A stretch of DNA of 64,000 nucleotides from Humitalea rosea (GCF_003253705.1 NZ_QKYU01000016.1:62001-126000), one strand, 5' to 3'. Shown: positions 52,320 through 61,626, counted from the stretch's first letter. Notes: generated from the sequence alone by a model not told the origin. Translations and numbers: made by a program.

Positions 52320-53645
52320 ATGAAAGTTGCCATGATTGGGGCCGGGTATGTCGGCCTCGTGTCCGGCGCGTGCTTTGCCGAATTCGGCACGGATGTGCAT
52401 ATCGTCGATACCGATGCTTCCAAGATCGAGGCGTTGCGCGCGGGCCGCATGCCGATCTACGAGCCTGGGCTGGAGCGCCTGGTCGAGGAGAACGCCCGCG
52501 ACGGGCGGCTCAGCTTCACCACCGACCTCAAGGCGGCGGTGCGCGGGGCGGATGCGGTGTTCCTGGCCGTCGGCACCCCGACCCGGCGCGGCGATGGCCA
52601 TGCCGACCTCACCTATGTCTTCGCCGCCGCCGAGCAGGTTGCCTTGGCCGCCGACAAGCCGCTGGTGCTGATCACCAAATCCACCGTGCCGGTCGGCACG
52701 GGCCGGCAGGTGAAGGCGATCGTCCGCGCCGCGCGGCCGGACCTTGCGATCGAGGTCGCCTCGAACCCCGAATTCCTGCGCGAGGGCAATGCGATCGGTG
52801 ATTTCATGCGCCCCGACCGGGTCGTGGTGGGCGTGGATTCCGACCGGGCGCTGGCGGTGCTGAAGCGGCTGTATCGCCCGCTCTATCTGATCGAGACGCC
52901 GGTGTTGGCGACCTCGATCGAGACGGCGGAGCTGATCAAATACGCCTCCAACGCCTTCCTCGCGGTCAAGATCACCTTCATCAACCAGATGGCCGACCTT
53001 TGCGAGAAGACCGGCGCCAACGTCCATGACGTGGCGCGCGGCATGGGGCTGGATGGCCGCATCGGCCGCAAGTTCCTGCATGCGGGGCCGGGCTATGGCG
53101 GCTCGTGCTTCCCCAAGGACACGCTGGCCCTCGCCCGCACGGCGCAGGAGATGGGGGTGCCCGCGACCCTCGTCGAGCAGACCATCGCCGCCAATGACGC
53201 GCGTAAGGCGCAGATGGCCGAGCGCGTCATCGCCGCCTGCGGCGGCAGCGTGGCGGGCAAGACGATCGCGGTGCTGGGGCTGACCTTCAAGCCCGAGACG
53301 GATGACATGCGCGATGCGCCCTCGCTGGTGATCCTGCCCGCTTTGGTCGCGGCCGGCGCGACCCTGCGCGCCTATGACCCGCAGCCCGCCCATGCCCGCC
53401 AGATGCTGCCCGCCGCGGTGCAGTTCGCCGACAGCGCGATGGATGCGGTGCGGGATGCCGATGCGCTGGTGCTCATCACCGAATGGAACGAGTTCCGCGC
53501 GATCCCGCCCGAGAAGCTGAAGGCGGCCATGGCTGGCCGCGTCATCGTCGATCTGCGCAACGTCTGGGACCCGGTGGCGATGCGCGAGCAGGGGCTCGAC
53601 TATTCCTCGATCGGCCGGGGTGAGGGCGCCGGCACGTCGGTATAG
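52320..53645 (+). CDS. ugd: UDP-glucose 6-dehydrogenase
   Basis: 441-residue nucleotide-sugar dehydrogenase that oxidises UDP-glucose to UDP-glucuronate for polysaccharide synthesis. The NAD motif MKVAMIGAGYVGLVSGACFAE is N-terminal. Then come VGTPTRRGDGHADL, TKSTVPVGTG, NPEFLREGNAIGDFMRPDR, the catalytic Cys in GPGYGGSCFPKDTLAL, and GLTFKPETDDMRDAPS. AAGGATCATCC precedes the ATG at 52320. No other capsule gene is nearby. Its last 46 bases overlap the end of the convergent monooxygenase gene. Confidence 0.96.
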   Translation: MKVAMIGAGYVGLVSGACFAEFGTDVHIVDTDASKIEALRAGRMPIYEPGLERLVEENARDGRLSFTTDLKAAVRGADAVFLAVGTPTRRGDGHADLTYVFAAAEQVALAADKPLVLITKSTVPVGTGRQVKAIVRAARPDLAIEVASNPEFLREGNAIGDFMRPDRVVVGVDSDRALAVLKRLYRPLYLIETPVLATSIETAELIKYASNAFLAVKITFINQMADLCEKTGANVHDVARGMGLDGRIGRKFLHAGPGYGGSCFPKDTLALARTAQEMGVPATLVEQTIAANDARKAQMAERVIAACGGSVAGKTIAVLGLTFKPETDDMRDAPSLVILPALVAAGATLRAYDPQPAHARQMLPAAVQFADSAMDAVRDADALVLITEWNEFRAIPPEKLKAAMAGRVIVDLRNVWDPVAMREQGLDYSSIGRGEGAGTSV

Positions 53646-54769
53646 AGCCGCCGCAGCTTCGCCCGGAACGCCGGCCCGTCCTTGGCCCGCGTCCCCGCCA
53701 CGGGATCGGTGCCGGGGTGCAGCGTGTCGGAGGCCTCCTCCGAGAACTGCCGCACAAAATTCACCCGCGCATCCCGCGCCGCCGCCACATTGCCGCCCGC
53801 GGCCAGCACCGCGCCGGCGATGACGCCATCCTCCACCGCCTGGGTCGCCCCCTGGCCGAGTGTCGGCACCATCGCCTGGGCCGCATCGCCGAGCAGCAGC
53901 ACCCGCCCCGCCGCCGCCGAACGCAGCAGCGGGATGGTGGCGGAGCGCGCCCAGTGGATCTCCTCGAACTGCCGTTCGATCGCGGCCAGCATCCAGGCGA
54001 CGGCGGGGCAGGGCTCCGCCCCCTCCGGGGTGAACAGGGCGCGCTGGAAGTCGCGGCTGCGCGCCGCCTCGGGCATCTCGCCATCCGCGCCAAGCGGGAA
54101 GGTCCCGGCGATATACACCGCCCCGCCCGGCACCCGGAACGCCAGCAGCCGGGCATTGCCCTGGAACCATTGGGTATAATCGTCGAAGGGGCAGTCCTCG
54201 GCCGCCGTCACCAGCAGCCGCCAGACGCAGACGCCGAGCAGGCTCGCCTCCGGCTCCCCTGCCGTCAGCGCCCGTGTCTGGGAGTATCGCCCATCGGCGC
54301 CGACCAGCAGGTCGAAGCCGCCATAGCGCAGCAGCGCATGCCGGACGCGGAAGACCGGCACCAGCCGGCCCACGGCATCCTCCTCGATCGCCTCCAGCGC
54401 ATGCCCATGCTGTGTGCAGCCGGCCACTGGCGCACGCAGCAGACGATACAGTTCTGACCAGCGGATGCGGAGGCCTGGCTCCTCCGCGAGTTCCAGCAGG
54501 TCCAGGTCCAGCAGCGGGGTGCCGTCGGTCAGCGCCACCTGCCAGCGCCGCCAGTCCAGGCTCGCCGCCCGCAGCGCGGCATGGCGCTCGGGCAGATGCA
54601 GGCGCAGGGCCTTGGCGGCATTGGGGCCGAGGTTCAGCCCGGTGCCGGCCTCCGCCTGCTCGCCGATCTGCGCCCGCTCGAAGGCCGCCACGGTGACGCC
54701 GGGGGTTCCGAGAAGGCTCTCCGCAAGCAGGCTGCCCGCGACGCCGGTGCCGATGATGCCGATACGCAT
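53600..54769 (-). CDS. FAD-dependent monooxygenase (PHBH/UbiH fold)
   Basis: 389-residue flavoprotein of the group A monooxygenase fold. The dinucleotide motif MRIGIIGTGVAGSLLAESLL is at residues 1-20, the middle motif DLLVGADGRYSQTR contacts FAD and NAD(P)H, and RVLLLGDAAQAMVPTLGQGATQAVEDG is the second FAD motif. Family members hydroxylate aromatic or other small molecules; the substrate is unclear because it stands alone. Start at 54767-54769 puts the FAD motif at the extreme N-terminus, as usual. It is convergent with ugd (46-base overlap) and divergent from thrC. Confidence 0.9.
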   Translation of the reverse strand: MRIGIIGTGVAGSLLAESLLGTPGVTVAAFERAQIGEQAEAGTGLNLGPNAAKALRLHLPERHAALRAASLDWRRWQVALTDGTPLLDLDLLELAEEPGLRIRWSELYRLLRAPVAGCTQHGHALEAIEEDAVGRLVPVFRVRHALLRYGGFDLLVGADGRYSQTRALTAGEPEASLLGVCVWRLLVTAAEDCPFDDYTQWFQGNARLLAFRVPGGAVYIAGTFPLGADGEMPEAARSRDFQRALFTPEGAEPCPAVAWMLAAIERQFEEIHWARSATIPLLRSAAAGRVLLLGDAAQAMVPTLGQGATQAVEDGVIAGAVLAAGGNVAAARDARVNFVRQFSEEASDTLHPGTDPVAGTRAKDGPAFRAKLRRLYTDVPAPSPRPIEE

Positions 54770-54838
54770 GGGACGCAGGGTTGCAAACGCCGCGCCGCGC
54801 TTTGCAACACGGCCCGCCACCCCCTAGGAATGCGGCCC

Positions 54839-56245
54839 ATGCGCTACATCTCCACACGCGGCCAGGCCGCCCCGCGCGACTTCGAGGGCGTGCTCCTCGC
54901 CGGGCTCGCCGAAGACGGCGGGCTGTTCGTCCCCGAAACCTGGCCCAGCCTCTCGCCCGCCGAATGGCGCGCGCTGCGCGGCCTGCCCTATCCGGAGCTG
55001 GCGGCGCGGCTGGTGCAGCTCTTCGTCGGCGATGCGGTGGCACCCGCTGACCTGCGCCGCATGTGCGCGGAGGCCTATGGCGGCTTCGGCCATCCGGCGA
55101 CGGTGCCGATGTCGCAGATCGGCCCGCGCACCTTCGCGCTGGAGCTGTTCCACGGCCCGACCCTCGCCTTCAAGGATGTGGCGCTGCAACTGCTGGGCCG
55201 GTTGTTCGACCATGTGCTGGCCCGCCGTGGCGAGCGCATCACCATCGTGGGTGCGACCAGCGGCGACACCGGCTCTGCCGCCATCGAGGCCTGCCGCGAC
55301 CGCGCGGCCATCGACATCACCATCCTGCATCCGCTGAACCGCACCAGTGAGGTGCAGCGCCGGCAGATGACCACGGTGCTGTCCGCCAACGTCCGCAACA
55401 TCGCGGTCGAGGGCGATTTCGACACCTGCCAGGATCTGGTGAAGGCGATGTTCGCCGATGCCCCCTTCCGCACCGACATGCGGCTGGCGGCGGTGAACTC
55501 CATCAACTGGGCGCGGATCGCGGCGCAGATCCCGTATTACGCCTTCTCGGCGCTCGCCCTCGGCGCGCCGGACCGCCCGGTGGCCTTCTCCGTCCCCACC
55601 GGCAATTTCGGCAATGTGCTGGCGGCCTGGGCGGTGCGGCGGATGGGGCTGCCGGTGGAGCGGCTGATCGTCGCCTCCAACCGCAACGACATCCTGACCC
55701 GCTTCCTTTCGGAGAACGACATGTCGATGCGGCCGGTGGAGCCCTCGCTCTCCCCCAGCATGGACATCGCCGTCAGCAGCAATTTCGAGCGCGTGCTGCA
55801 TGACGCCCTGGGCCGCGATGGGGCTGCGACCGGGGCGGCCATGCAGGCGTTCCGCCAGACCGGAACCATGCCGGTGCCGCCCGCCGCCTGGGCCGAGATG
55901 CGCGGGCTGTTCCACGGCTTTTCCCTGAGCGATGCCGGCACGCTCGCCGAAATCGGCCGGCTGTGGCGGGAGGCGGGGTATCTCGCCGATCCGCATACCG
56001 CGGCCGGCACCGCCGCCGCCGCCTTGCTGGCGCCGGAGGACCTCGGGATTCCGGTGATCGTGGCCGCGACCGCGCATCCGGCGAAGTTCCCCGATGCGGT
56101 GGAACGTGCGACGGGCCTGCGCCCCCCGCTGCCAACGCGCCTCGGCGACCTATATCAGAGGCAGGAACGCTTCGACGTCCTCCCCGCCGACCTTGCCACC
56201 ATCGAAGCCGCCGTCCGGGGCCACGCCCTGCGCAACGCGGCCTGA
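54839..56245 (+). CDS. thrC: Threonine synthase
   Basis: 468-residue PLP enzyme converting O-phosphohomoserine to threonine. It shows the N-terminal MRYISTRGQAAPRDFEGVLL, the PLP Lys in FHGPTLAFKDVALQLLGR, the phosphate-binding VGATSGDTGSAAIEA, and PTGNFGNVLAAW. Length fits the class II-type (long) bacterial enzymes. I take the ATG at 54839, about ten bases after AGGA; another in-frame ATG nine bases earlier is too close to it. It leads a run of closely spaced genes (thrC, M16 peptidase, pmbA, hydrolase). Confidence 0.96.
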   Translation: MRYISTRGQAAPRDFEGVLLAGLAEDGGLFVPETWPSLSPAEWRALRGLPYPELAARLVQLFVGDAVAPADLRRMCAEAYGGFGHPATVPMSQIGPRTFALELFHGPTLAFKDVALQLLGRLFDHVLARRGERITIVGATSGDTGSAAIEACRDRAAIDITILHPLNRTSEVQRRQMTTVLSANVRNIAVEGDFDTCQDLVKAMFADAPFRTDMRLAAVNSINWARIAAQIPYYAFSALALGAPDRPVAFSVPTGNFGNVLAAWAVRRMGLPVERLIVASNRNDILTRFLSENDMSMRPVEPSLSPSMDIAVSSNFERVLHDALGRDGAATGAAMQAFRQTGTMPVPPAAWAEMRGLFHGFSLSDAGTLAEIGRLWREAGYLADPHTAAGTAAAALLAPEDLGIPVIVAATAHPAKFPDAVERATGLRPPLPTRLGDLYQRQERFDVLPADLATIEAAVRGHALRNAA

Positions 56246-56260
56246 AGGATACCGCGCCCC

Positions 56261-57526
56261 ATGTCCGACGCCGTCCGCGTCACCACCCTGCCGAACGGGC
56301 TGACCATCGTTTCCGAGCACATGCCGCGGGTCGAGACCGTCTCCATCGGCGCCTATGTCGCAGCCGGCACCCGCAATGAGGAGGCGTCGGAAAACGGCGT
56401 CTCCCACTTCCTCGAACACATGGCCTTCAAGGGCACCGCGCGGCGCGACGCCGCCGCGATCGCACGCGAGATCGAGGATGTCGGCGGCCACCTCAACGCC
56501 TATACCGCGCGGGAAAACACCGCCTATTACGCCAAGGTGCTGAAGGAGGACCTGCCGCTCGCGGCCGATATCCTCGGCGATATCCTGACCCATTCGGCCT
56601 TCGCGCCGGAGGAGGTGGAGCGCGAGCGCGGCGTCATCCTGCAGGAGATCGGGCAGGCCAATGACACGCCGGATGATATCGTCTTCGACCATTTCCAGGC
56701 GACGGCCTATCCGGACCAGCCGATGGGCCGCCCGACGCTCGGCACCGACAGCATCATCAAGGATATGAGCCGGGACACGCTGACCGCCTATATGCGCCGC
56801 CACTACGGCGCCAAGCGCATGGTCGTGGCCGCCGCCGGCGCGCTGGACCATGACCGGCTGGTCGATCTCGTCGGCCAGCATTTCGCCGACCTGCCCGAAG
56901 CCACGCCGCCCGAGGCCGCCCCCGGCGCCTATGCCGGCGGCGAGTTTCGCGAGGCGCGCGACCTGGACCAGGTGCATATCGTCCTGGGCTTTCCGGGGGC
57001 CGCCGTGGGCTCGCCGGGGCATTACCCCTCGATGCTGCTGGCGACGATCCTCGGCGGCGGCATGTCCTCCCGCCTGTTCCAGGAAATCCGCGAGAAGCGC
57101 GGGCTGGTCTATGCCATCTCCTGCTTCGCCTCGCCGTTCCGGGATTCCGGGATGCTGGCCGTCTATGCCGGCACCGGGGAGGAAGAGGCCAAGGAGCTGA
57201 TGCCGGTGACCTTGCAGGAGTTGCGGCGCGTCCAGCATGACGTGACCGAGGCCGAGTTGAACCGCGCCAAGGCCCAGCTCCGCGCCAGCGTGATGATGAG
57301 CCTGGAATCCCCCGGCAGCCGCTGCGAGCAATTGGCCCGCCAGCTTCAGGTCCATGGCCGCATCATCCCGGCCGAGGAGACCAAGCGGAAGATCGCCGCC
57401 GTGACGCTGGAGCAGGTCGCGGCGGCCGCCGCCTTCTCCTTCCGCGGCGCGCCGACGCTGGCGCTGCTGGGGCCGGCGAACAACGTGCCGGGGCTGGCCG
57501 AGATCACCGAGCGCCTCGCGGCATGA
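56261..57526 (+). CDS. M16-family zinc peptidase (processing-peptidase-like)
   Basis: 421-residue pitrilysin-type peptidase. The inverted zinc motif HFLEHMAFKGT (HxxEH) is near residues 48-52 and the third ligand Glu follows in the helix about 75 residues on (EVERERGVILQEIGQA). It is close to the mitochondrial processing peptidase beta-type proteins of alphaproteobacteria, with LGGGMSSRLFQEIREKRGLVY and the C-terminal half-domain intact. It likely degrades peptides. It lies 15 bases after thrC, an arrangement conserved in many alphaproteobacteria, and overlaps pmbA by four bases. Confidence 0.95.
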   Translation: MSDAVRVTTLPNGLTIVSEHMPRVETVSIGAYVAAGTRNEEASENGVSHFLEHMAFKGTARRDAAAIAREIEDVGGHLNAYTARENTAYYAKVLKEDLPLAADILGDILTHSAFAPEEVERERGVILQEIGQANDTPDDIVFDHFQATAYPDQPMGRPTLGTDSIIKDMSRDTLTAYMRRHYGAKRMVVAAAGALDHDRLVDLVGQHFADLPEATPPEAAPGAYAGGEFREARDLDQVHIVLGFPGAAVGSPGHYPSMLLATILGGGMSSRLFQEIREKRGLVYAISCFASPFRDSGMLAVYAGTGEEEAKELMPVTLQELRRVQHDVTEAELNRAKAQLRASVMMSLESPGSRCEQLARQLQVHGRIIPAEETKRKIAAVTLEQVAAAAAFSFRGAPTLALLGPANNVPGLAEITERLAA

Positions 57527-58851
57527 GTGCGCATCTGGACACGCTGGACCATCTGCTGCGCGCCGCGCGCGCGGCGGGGGCGGATGCGGCGGATGCGCTG
57601 TTCGTGAACGGCGCCTCGCTCTCCGTGCAGCGCCGCCTGGGCAAGGTTGAACAGGTCGAGCGGGCCGAGGGGCAGGACATCGGCCTGCGCGTCTTCGTCG
57701 GCCGCCGCAGCGCCATCGTCTCCACCACCGACCCGACGCCCTCGGGCTTCGCGGCCCTGGCCGAACGCGCCGTCGCCATGGCGGGCGCCGTGCCGGAGGA
57801 CCCGCATGGCGGCCTGCCCGAGCGCGCCACCGGCACCATCCCGGCGCTGGACCTGGCCGATGCCGAGGAGCCGGAGGTCGCCGCCTTGCTCGCCCGTGCC
57901 GCCGCGGCCGAGGACACCGCGCTCGGCGTCAAGGGCGTGACCAACAGCGAGGGCGCGGACGCGAGCTGGTCCCGCACCCGCATCGCGCTGGCCGCCACCA
58001 ACGGGTTTTCGGGCGAATACACCCGCGCCTCGCATTCCATCTCGGTCACGGCGCTGGCCGGGACGGGGACGGGGATGGAGCGGGATTACGACTACGCCTC
58101 CGCCACCCACCTCGCCGATCTTGAGGATGCGGCGACGCTCGGGCGCCTGGCCGCCGAACAGGCGGTGGCGCGGCTGAATCCGCAGCGCCCGGCGACGGCG
58201 AGCCTACCGGTGGTCTTTTCGCCCCGCGTCGCGGGCAGCCTGCTCGGGCATCTGGCCTCGGCGATCAACGGTGCCTCGGTCGCGCGCGGCACCTCCTTCC
58301 TGCGCGACAGCATGGGCCAGCGGGTGCTGGCGGCGGGGCTGACGGTGCGGGATGACGCGACGCGGGCGCGGGGCCTGCGCTCCCGCCCCTTCGACGGCGA
58401 GGGCGTGCCGGCCCGGGCGCAGTCGCTCGTCGAGGATGGGGTGCTCACCTCCTGGGTGCTGGATGCGCGCAGCGCGCGGCAGCTTGGCCTCACCACCACC
58501 GGCCATGCGGCGCGGGGCGTCTCCTCGCCGCCCTCGCCCAGCACCACCAACCTGTGGCTGGAGCCCGGGGCGATGACGCCCGAGGCGCTGATGGCCGACA
58601 TCACCTTGGGCATCTACGTGACCGAGCTGATCGGCATGGGCGTGAACGGGGTGACCGGCGACTACAGCCGGGGGGCTGCGGGCTTCATGATCCGCAACGG
58701 CGAGATCGCCGAGGCGGTCAGCGGCTTCACCATCGCCGGCAACCTCAAGGACATGTTCACCAGGATGGCGCCGGCCAATGATCTGCGCTTCCGTCGCGGG
58801 ACTGACAGCCCGACGGTGCGGATCGACGGGATGATGATCGCGGGGGGATGA
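57523..58851 (+). CDS. pmbA: PmbA/TldE-family metalloprotease-related protein
   Basis: 442-residue protein of the PmbA (TldE) family. Conserved segments are EGQDIGLRVFVGRRSAIVST, ALGVKGVTNSEGADASWSRT, PVVFSPRVAGSLLGHLASAINGASVARGTSFL split over two motifs, and NGVTGDYSRGAAGFMIRNGEI near the end. It lacks the HExxH motif of its partner TldD, as expected for TldE. The TldD-TldE heterodimer degrades or matures peptides, for example microcins. No tldD lies in the window. ATGA overlaps join it to both neighbours. Confidence 0.93.
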   Translation: MSAHLDTLDHLLRAARAAGADAADALFVNGASLSVQRRLGKVEQVERAEGQDIGLRVFVGRRSAIVSTTDPTPSGFAALAERAVAMAGAVPEDPHGGLPERATGTIPALDLADAEEPEVAALLARAAAAEDTALGVKGVTNSEGADASWSRTRIALAATNGFSGEYTRASHSISVTALAGTGTGMERDYDYASATHLADLEDAATLGRLAAEQAVARLNPQRPATASLPVVFSPRVAGSLLGHLASAINGASVARGTSFLRDSMGQRVLAAGLTVRDDATRARGLRSRPFDGEGVPARAQSLVEDGVLTSWVLDARSARQLGLTTTGHAARGVSSPPSPSTTNLWLEPGAMTPEALMADITLGIYVTELIGMGVNGVTGDYSRGAAGFMIRNGEIAEAVSGFTIAGNLKDMFTRMAPANDLRFRRGTDSPTVRIDGMMIAGG

Positions 58852-59726
58852 TGCGGGTCCAGGCGGGGGTTCTCGACGTCGCCTATCTGGAGGCCGGCGA
58901 TCCCGCCGGGCCTCCGGTGATCCTGCTGCACGGCTTTCCCTATGACGTGCATGCCTATGACGCGGTGGTGCCGCTGCTGCCCGGGTATCGGGTGCTGGTC
59001 CCCTGGCTGCGCGGCTACGGCCCGACGCGTTTTCGCTCCGAGACGACGCCGCGATCCGGCGAGCAGGCGGCGCTTGGCCAGGATCTGCGCGACTTCATGG
59101 ACGCGCTGGCGATCCCGCGCGCGGTTCTCGGCGGCTATGACTGGGGTGGGCGCGCGGCCTGCATCGTCGCCGCCCTCTGGCCCGAACGGGTGGCGGGGCT
59201 GGTGACCGGGGATGGCTACAACATCCAGGACATCGCGGCCTCGGGGATGCCGGCGGCGCCGGAGGTCGAGCATCGCTACTGGTACCAATATTATTTGCAT
59301 GGCGAACGCGGCCGCGCCGGCCTCACGCAGCATCGCGACGCCTTTGCCCGGCTGCTGTGGCGGCTGTGGTCGCCGGATTGGGAGTTCGACGACGAGACCT
59401 TCGCGCTGACGGCGGAGGCCTTCGCCAATCCGGATTACGTCGAGGTGGTGGTGCATTCCTACCGCCACCGCTTCGGCCTGGCCCCCGGCGATCCGGCCGT
59501 GGCGGCGATCGAGGCGCGGCTGGCCCGCCAGCCGCCGATCCCGGTGCCCACCATCTCGCTGCATGGCGCCAGCGACGGCGTCGCCGGGCATCGGGATGCG
59601 ACCGGCGATCCGCGCTTCACCGGCGGCCTGGTCGCGCGGGTGCTGCCCGGCGTCGGCCATAATATCCCGCAGGAGGCGCCGGAGGCCTTCGCCGCCGCTA
59701 TCCGGGAACTGGCGCCAGCCGGCTGA
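58848..59726 (+). CDS. Alpha/beta hydrolase with Asp nucleophile (epoxide hydrolase/dehalogenase-like)
   Basis: 292-residue alpha/beta hydrolase. The oxyanion motif is VILLHGFPYDVHAYDAV, and the nucleophile elbow reads GGYDWGGRA, so the nucleophile is Asp rather than Ser. That places it with epoxide hydrolases and haloacid/haloalkane dehalogenases rather than esterases. The triad His is likely in PGVGHNIPQEAPEAF, and the HGASDG segment supplies an acidic residue. Substrate unknown. It starts within the pmbA stop (ATGATG) and its last 29 bases overlap the end of the convergent CoA-transferase gene. Confidence 0.87.
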   Translation: MMRVQAGVLDVAYLEAGDPAGPPVILLHGFPYDVHAYDAVVPLLPGYRVLVPWLRGYGPTRFRSETTPRSGEQAALGQDLRDFMDALAIPRAVLGGYDWGGRAACIVAALWPERVAGLVTGDGYNIQDIAASGMPAAPEVEHRYWYQYYLHGERGRAGLTQHRDAFARLLWRLWSPDWEFDDETFALTAEAFANPDYVEVVVHSYRHRFGLAPGDPAVAAIEARLARQPPIPVPTISLHGASDGVAGHRDATGDPRFTGGLVARVLPGVGHNIPQEAPEAFAAAIRELAPAG

Positions 59727-60834
59727 GGATCTCGGCGGTATGCTCGCCCAGCAGCGGGGCGGCGCCCCGCGGCTGCGGCTGGCCGGGCACGGCGGGGAAG
59801 GGCACCGCGCCCAGCGCCCCCTGCACCGAGGCCGGCGCCGCCCCCACCGCCACCACATGCGGATCGGCCAGCCAGTCCACCGGGGAATTGACCGGGGTCG
59901 TCATCATCCGCGCCGCCTGCAATGCCGCGATCCAGTGGTCGCGTGGCTGGCCGGCGAAGGCGTCCCGCACCATCGGCACCAATTCCGCCGCATGGGTCGA
60001 TCGCGCGGCAAAATTGGCGAAGCGCGCATCCTCGGCCAGCGGCGGCAGGCCCAGCACGCGGCAGAGCGTCACGAAATCCGGGTCCCGCACCAAGGTCACC
60101 ATCAGCCAGAGCCCATCCGAGCCCTGGTAGCAGCCTGCCGGCACATTCGGCACGCCGGGCGAATGGCCGAGCAAGGCCGCCTCCCCGATCTGGGAGGCCA
60201 GCAGCATCGCCGTGCCCGCCAGCAGCGACAGATCCAGCACCCGCCGCCGGGGCGGGCGCCCCGCCGCGCGGTCCTGCGCGCGGGCGGCGAGCGCCGTCTG
60301 CACCGCGGCGAAGGCGGCGAAGCCGGTCATGACATCGGTCACGAAGGGGCCGGTCTTGTGCGGGATGCCATCCGCGCCCTGGTTCAGCGCCGCCAGCCCG
60401 CCGAAGGCCTGGGCCACCGCATCGGTGCAGGGGCGTTCGGCATAGGGCCCGGTCTGGCCGAAGCCGGAGATCGACAGGCAGATCGCATCCGGCCCGGTAT
60501 CCTCCGGCCCCAGCCCCAGCCTGGCGGCGACGCCGGGGCGAAAACTCTCGATCAGCACATCGGCCCGCGCCGCCAGCGCCTGGGCCGCGGCACGGCCGGC
60601 GGGGTCCTTGAGGTCCAGCACAAGCCCCTGCTTGCCCCGGTTCCAGGCGGCGTGGAGCACGCTTTCCGGCCCCTTGCGGACCGAGAGGCCGCGGGACCAG
60701 TCGCCCTCGGGCGGTTCCAGCTTCACCACCTCCGCACCCGTGGCCGCCAGCAGCATGCCGCAGCAGGGGCCGGCGACGCCCTGGCCGGCGTCCAGGACAA
60801 AAAGCCCCGTATAGGGGCGGTCTTCGATCATCAT
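59698..60834 (-). CDS. CaiB/BaiF-family (family III) CoA-transferase
   Basis: 378-residue family III CoA-transferase. It opens with LFVLDAGQGVAGPCCGMLLA and the CoA-contact segment GAEVVKLEPPEGDWSRG. Then come LDLKDPAGRAAAQALAARAD, LIESFRPGVAARLGLG, SISGFGQTGPYAERPCTDAV and the catalytic Asp in FVTDVMTGFAA near residue 165. Such enzymes move CoA between carboxylic acids (oxalate, carnitine, bile acids and others); the substrate here is not evident. The first of two adjacent ATGs (60832-60834) is preceded by GGTGAG. It faces the hydrolase gene and overlaps its end. Confidence 0.9.
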   Translation of the reverse strand: MMIEDRPYTGLFVLDAGQGVAGPCCGMLLAATGAEVVKLEPPEGDWSRGLSVRKGPESVLHAAWNRGKQGLVLDLKDPAGRAAAQALAARADVLIESFRPGVAARLGLGPEDTGPDAICLSISGFGQTGPYAERPCTDAVAQAFGGLAALNQGADGIPHKTGPFVTDVMTGFAAFAAVQTALAARAQDRAAGRPPRRRVLDLSLLAGTAMLLASQIGEAALLGHSPGVPNVPAGCYQGSDGLWLMVTLVRDPDFVTLCRVLGLPPLAEDARFANFAARSTHAAELVPMVRDAFAGQPRDHWIAALQAARMMTTPVNSPVDWLADPHVVAVGAAPASVQGALGAVPFPAVPGQPQPRGAAPLLGEHTAEILSRLAPVPG

Positions 60835-61030
60835 GTTCTCACCAATGGCCCTGTGCTGCGCGCGGGCGGAGGGGCAGGGCGAGGACTCCCGGCAGGTGCC
60901 AGGATCGCGGGCGGGTGAGGATCATGCCTGAGCCTAACCCGCCCCCCGCCGCCACGCCAAGCGCGGCCCCTGCCGGGTTTCCGCACCGCCGGGGCTATTC
61001 TAGGCTGCCGCAGCCCGCCGGAGACCAGCC

Positions 61031-61381
61031 ATGCCCCCGCCTCCGCTCATCCCCAATACCGGACCTCTGCCTCAGCCGCCGCCACCGCTGCATGAGAACG
61101 GCGGCCCCGGCCTCGTGCTCGGCGTGCTGTCGATCATCTGCGGGCTGCTGGGCTTCGTGCCGGTGCTGGGGCTGATCACCTCGGTGCTCGGCGTCATCTT
61201 CGGCGTCATGGGCTTCGCCCGCGCGCGGGACGCCGGCAACCAGGGCGGGGTGGTTTGCGGCATCATCGGGCTGGTGCTGTCCGGGACGGCCGTCCTGCTC
61301 TGGGTGATCGGCATGCTGTTCCTGGGCGGGCTGCTCGCGATTTTCGGCGGCATCCTCGGCGGTATGGCGCAGATGAAATGA
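61031..61381 (+). CDS. DUF4190-family small membrane protein
   Basis: 116-residue protein with a Pro-rich N-terminus (about 25 residues, PPPPLIPNTGPLPQPPPP) and two or three membrane helices rich in Gly and Leu: GLVLGVLSIICGLLGFVPVLG, ITSVLGVIFGVMGFARAR and GGVVCGIIGLVLSGTAVLLW. The middle GNQGGVVCGIIGLVLS is the DUF4190 signature. Function unknown. About 196 bases separate it from the divergent CoA-transferase gene; I saw no clear promoter there. Confidence 0.85.
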   Translation: MPPPPLIPNTGPLPQPPPPLHENGGPGLVLGVLSIICGLLGFVPVLGLITSVLGVIFGVMGFARARDAGNQGGVVCGIIGLVLSGTAVLLWVIGMLFLGGLLAIFGGILGGMAQMK

Positions 61382-61443
61382 GGCAACCGGGGGAGATGCT
61401 TCCGCGTTCGGCTTGCATCGAAATGCCTCTGGAGGTTCGTCCC

Positions 61444-61521
61444 ATGAAATCCGCCCTTCTCTGGTTCGCCGGCGTCCCCGTGATCCTCATCATCCTGCTG
61501 AATGTCTTCGGCGTTCTCTGA
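61444..61521 (+). CDS. Putative 25-residue membrane peptide
   Basis: A very short frame with an excellent ribosome-binding site (GGAGG at 61431-61435, eight bases before ATG) encodes MKSALLWFAGVPVILIILL followed by NVFGVL. It is a single hydrophobic helix with a Lys at the inner end, of the kind found in bacterial membrane micropeptides. It lies 62 bases after the DUF4190 gene and 105 before the YebC start. I recall similar MK-LLW-GVP-IILL peptides as unnamed proteins in proteobacteria; I cannot verify that here. Confidence 0.6.
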   Translation: MKSALLWFAGVPVILIILLNVFGVL

Positions 61522-61626
61522 GCCGGTGGGGCCGCTCGGCCTCGCGTGGATGCATCGCGCCTGCTAATCCCGCCGCTGCATCATCGCGCCCTGCCGGATT
61601 CGGGGCGCCGGAGTCGGGGGTCGCCC

